DNA from: Flavobacterium sp. ALJ2
Lineage (GTDB): Bacteria > Bacteroidota > Bacteroidia > Flavobacteriales > Flavobacteriaceae
Direction: 5' to 3'
NCBI RefSeq assembly: GCF_015594725.1
Contig: NZ_JADNRC010000018.1
Location: forward strand, 18,680 to 82,679
Length of the DNA: 64,000 bases
Below are positions 63,335 through 64,000 of this stretch, piece by piece. The stretch's first letter is position 1, and each line of letters starts with the position of its first letter. A program made the position numbers and the translations under genes. The notes under the pieces were generated by a model that did not search any database, was not told the DNA's origin, and saw only the letters and a list, made by a program, of their open reading frames with translations.

Positions 63335-64000
63335 ATGAAAAATCAATTACTCTCCTTGTTTCTTATTTTGGGAGGATTTACTGCTTATGGGCAGGTAGGT
63401 GTAGGGACTCTTTCGCCCAACGAATCATCACAGTTAGATGTGGTGGCCAGGGACAGAGGGGTCTTAATTCCTAGAGTAAAGCTTATAAGAACGGATCGTA
63501 CGGAACCTATTTTCGTAGCTAGCGGTACATCATTGCCTTCAAGCCTTTTAGTTTTTAATGAGGCGGTTGATGGTGTAGCTCCATTCGATGTTAAACCGGG
63601 GTATTACTATTGGTTTAATCGTAAATGGAACAGAATAGTTGTTTCAGATGAAATCACATCATCCAAGGGAACGGTTATTTTTAATCCAATTACAAATAAA
63701 TTTTCTTATATAAATGAAAGTGGTCATTCGGTGCCAATAGATATTAAGGATATAGTTAAAGCAAATGAAACCTTAACGAGTTTAGATTATGACAGGAATA
63801 CAAATACCTTGACATATAAAGCTGAAAGCGGACCTTCTAAAGAATTTAATTTAAAGGAATTAGTGGGAGAGGCGACGAGTGTAAGTAACACACTAGATGG
63901 TTCAAAATTAACTACTAAAGTGAATGGAGTTGCGAGTGATGCTTTGGATTTAAAAGGCGTTTTAACTTCAGCTACAACTAATAAATTACATTTAAAAGAG
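63335..64000 (+). CDS. Secreted surface protein with S74-family-type N-terminal module (3' end outside window)
   Basis: An open frame of 222 codons runs to the window end. Signal peptide 1-19 (LGGFTAYGQ), then the module VGVGTLSPNESSQLDVVARD ... RGVLIPRVKL ... VKPGYYYWFNRKWNRIVV, clearly related to the modules of the three S74 proteins. It continues with TSSKGTVIFNPITNKFSY and repeat-like LTSLDYDRNTNTLTYKA, typical of long flavobacterial adhesins, and no NNIATG repeats appear in the visible part. The C-terminus, hence any S74 or sorting domain, is not visible. Confidence 0.85.
   Translation, partial: MKNQLLSLFLILGGFTAYGQVGVGTLSPNESSQLDVVARDRGVLIPRVKLIRTDRTEPIFVASGTSLPSSLLVFNEAVDGVAPFDVKPGYYYWFNRKWNRIVVSDEITSSKGTVIFNPITNKFSYINESGHSVPIDIKDIVKANETLTSLDYDRNTNTLTYKAESGPSKEFNLKELVGEATSVSNTLDGSKLTTKVNGVASDALDLKGVLTSATTNKLHLKE

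Overview
The window looks like chromosomal DNA of a Flavobacterium-type member of the Bacteroidota. The evidence is AT-rich sequence, a SusC/SusD pair, a type IX secretion C-terminal sorting domain, Bacteroidota-style -7 boxes (TAnnTTTG), a KdpD split into separate sensor and kinase genes, and flavobacterial interspersed inverted repeats. No rRNA, tRNA or CRISPR was recognised.

Layout. 1-10 kb holds housekeeping and small accessory genes: the end of a kdp sensor pair, L-serine dehydratase, a DUF4494 protein, small lipoproteins, a nitroreductase divergent from an HxlR regulator, and a prolyl-type serine peptidase. 10.3-31.1 kb is a coherent hydroxyproline/collagen-peptide utilisation region. 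It has a two-gene trans-3-hydroxy-L-proline route plus an M24 peptidase, a secreted multidomain M43 metalloprotease, a SusCD uptake pair, and a complete trans-4-hydroxy-L-proline operon (deaminase, semialdehyde dehydrogenase, epimerase, FAD dehydrogenase, aminopeptidase P) facing an AraC regulator. A 32-bp block at identical spacing from the -7 box precedes both susC and the hydroxyproline operon, so uptake and catabolism are probably one regulon. 31.5-39.7 kb holds a lectin-fold secreted protein, a Crp/Fnr regulator, a barrel protein and a CzcCBA-type metal efflux system.

40.8-64 kb is an accessory island. It contains three large secreted repeat proteins with C-terminal S74-type chaperone domains, two duplicated 266-residue secreted proteins, three membrane-spanning TPR/HTH regulators, a leucine-rich-repeat-like protein, and the start of another surface protein at the window end. 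Six copies of an operator-like motif (GAGTAGATGTGCGTAG and variants) occur in the island, each 31-32 bp upstream of a -7-like box. Three precede the S74 genes, one lies far upstream of the last gene, and two have no gene near them. The TPR/HTH proteins are the obvious candidate regulators. The island also shows decay and rearrangement: a ~1.15-kb segmental duplication, a TPR gene remnant with an in-frame deletion, an IS1595-type transposase remnant, a frameshifted receiver-like gene, and signs of gene conversion between S74 genes.
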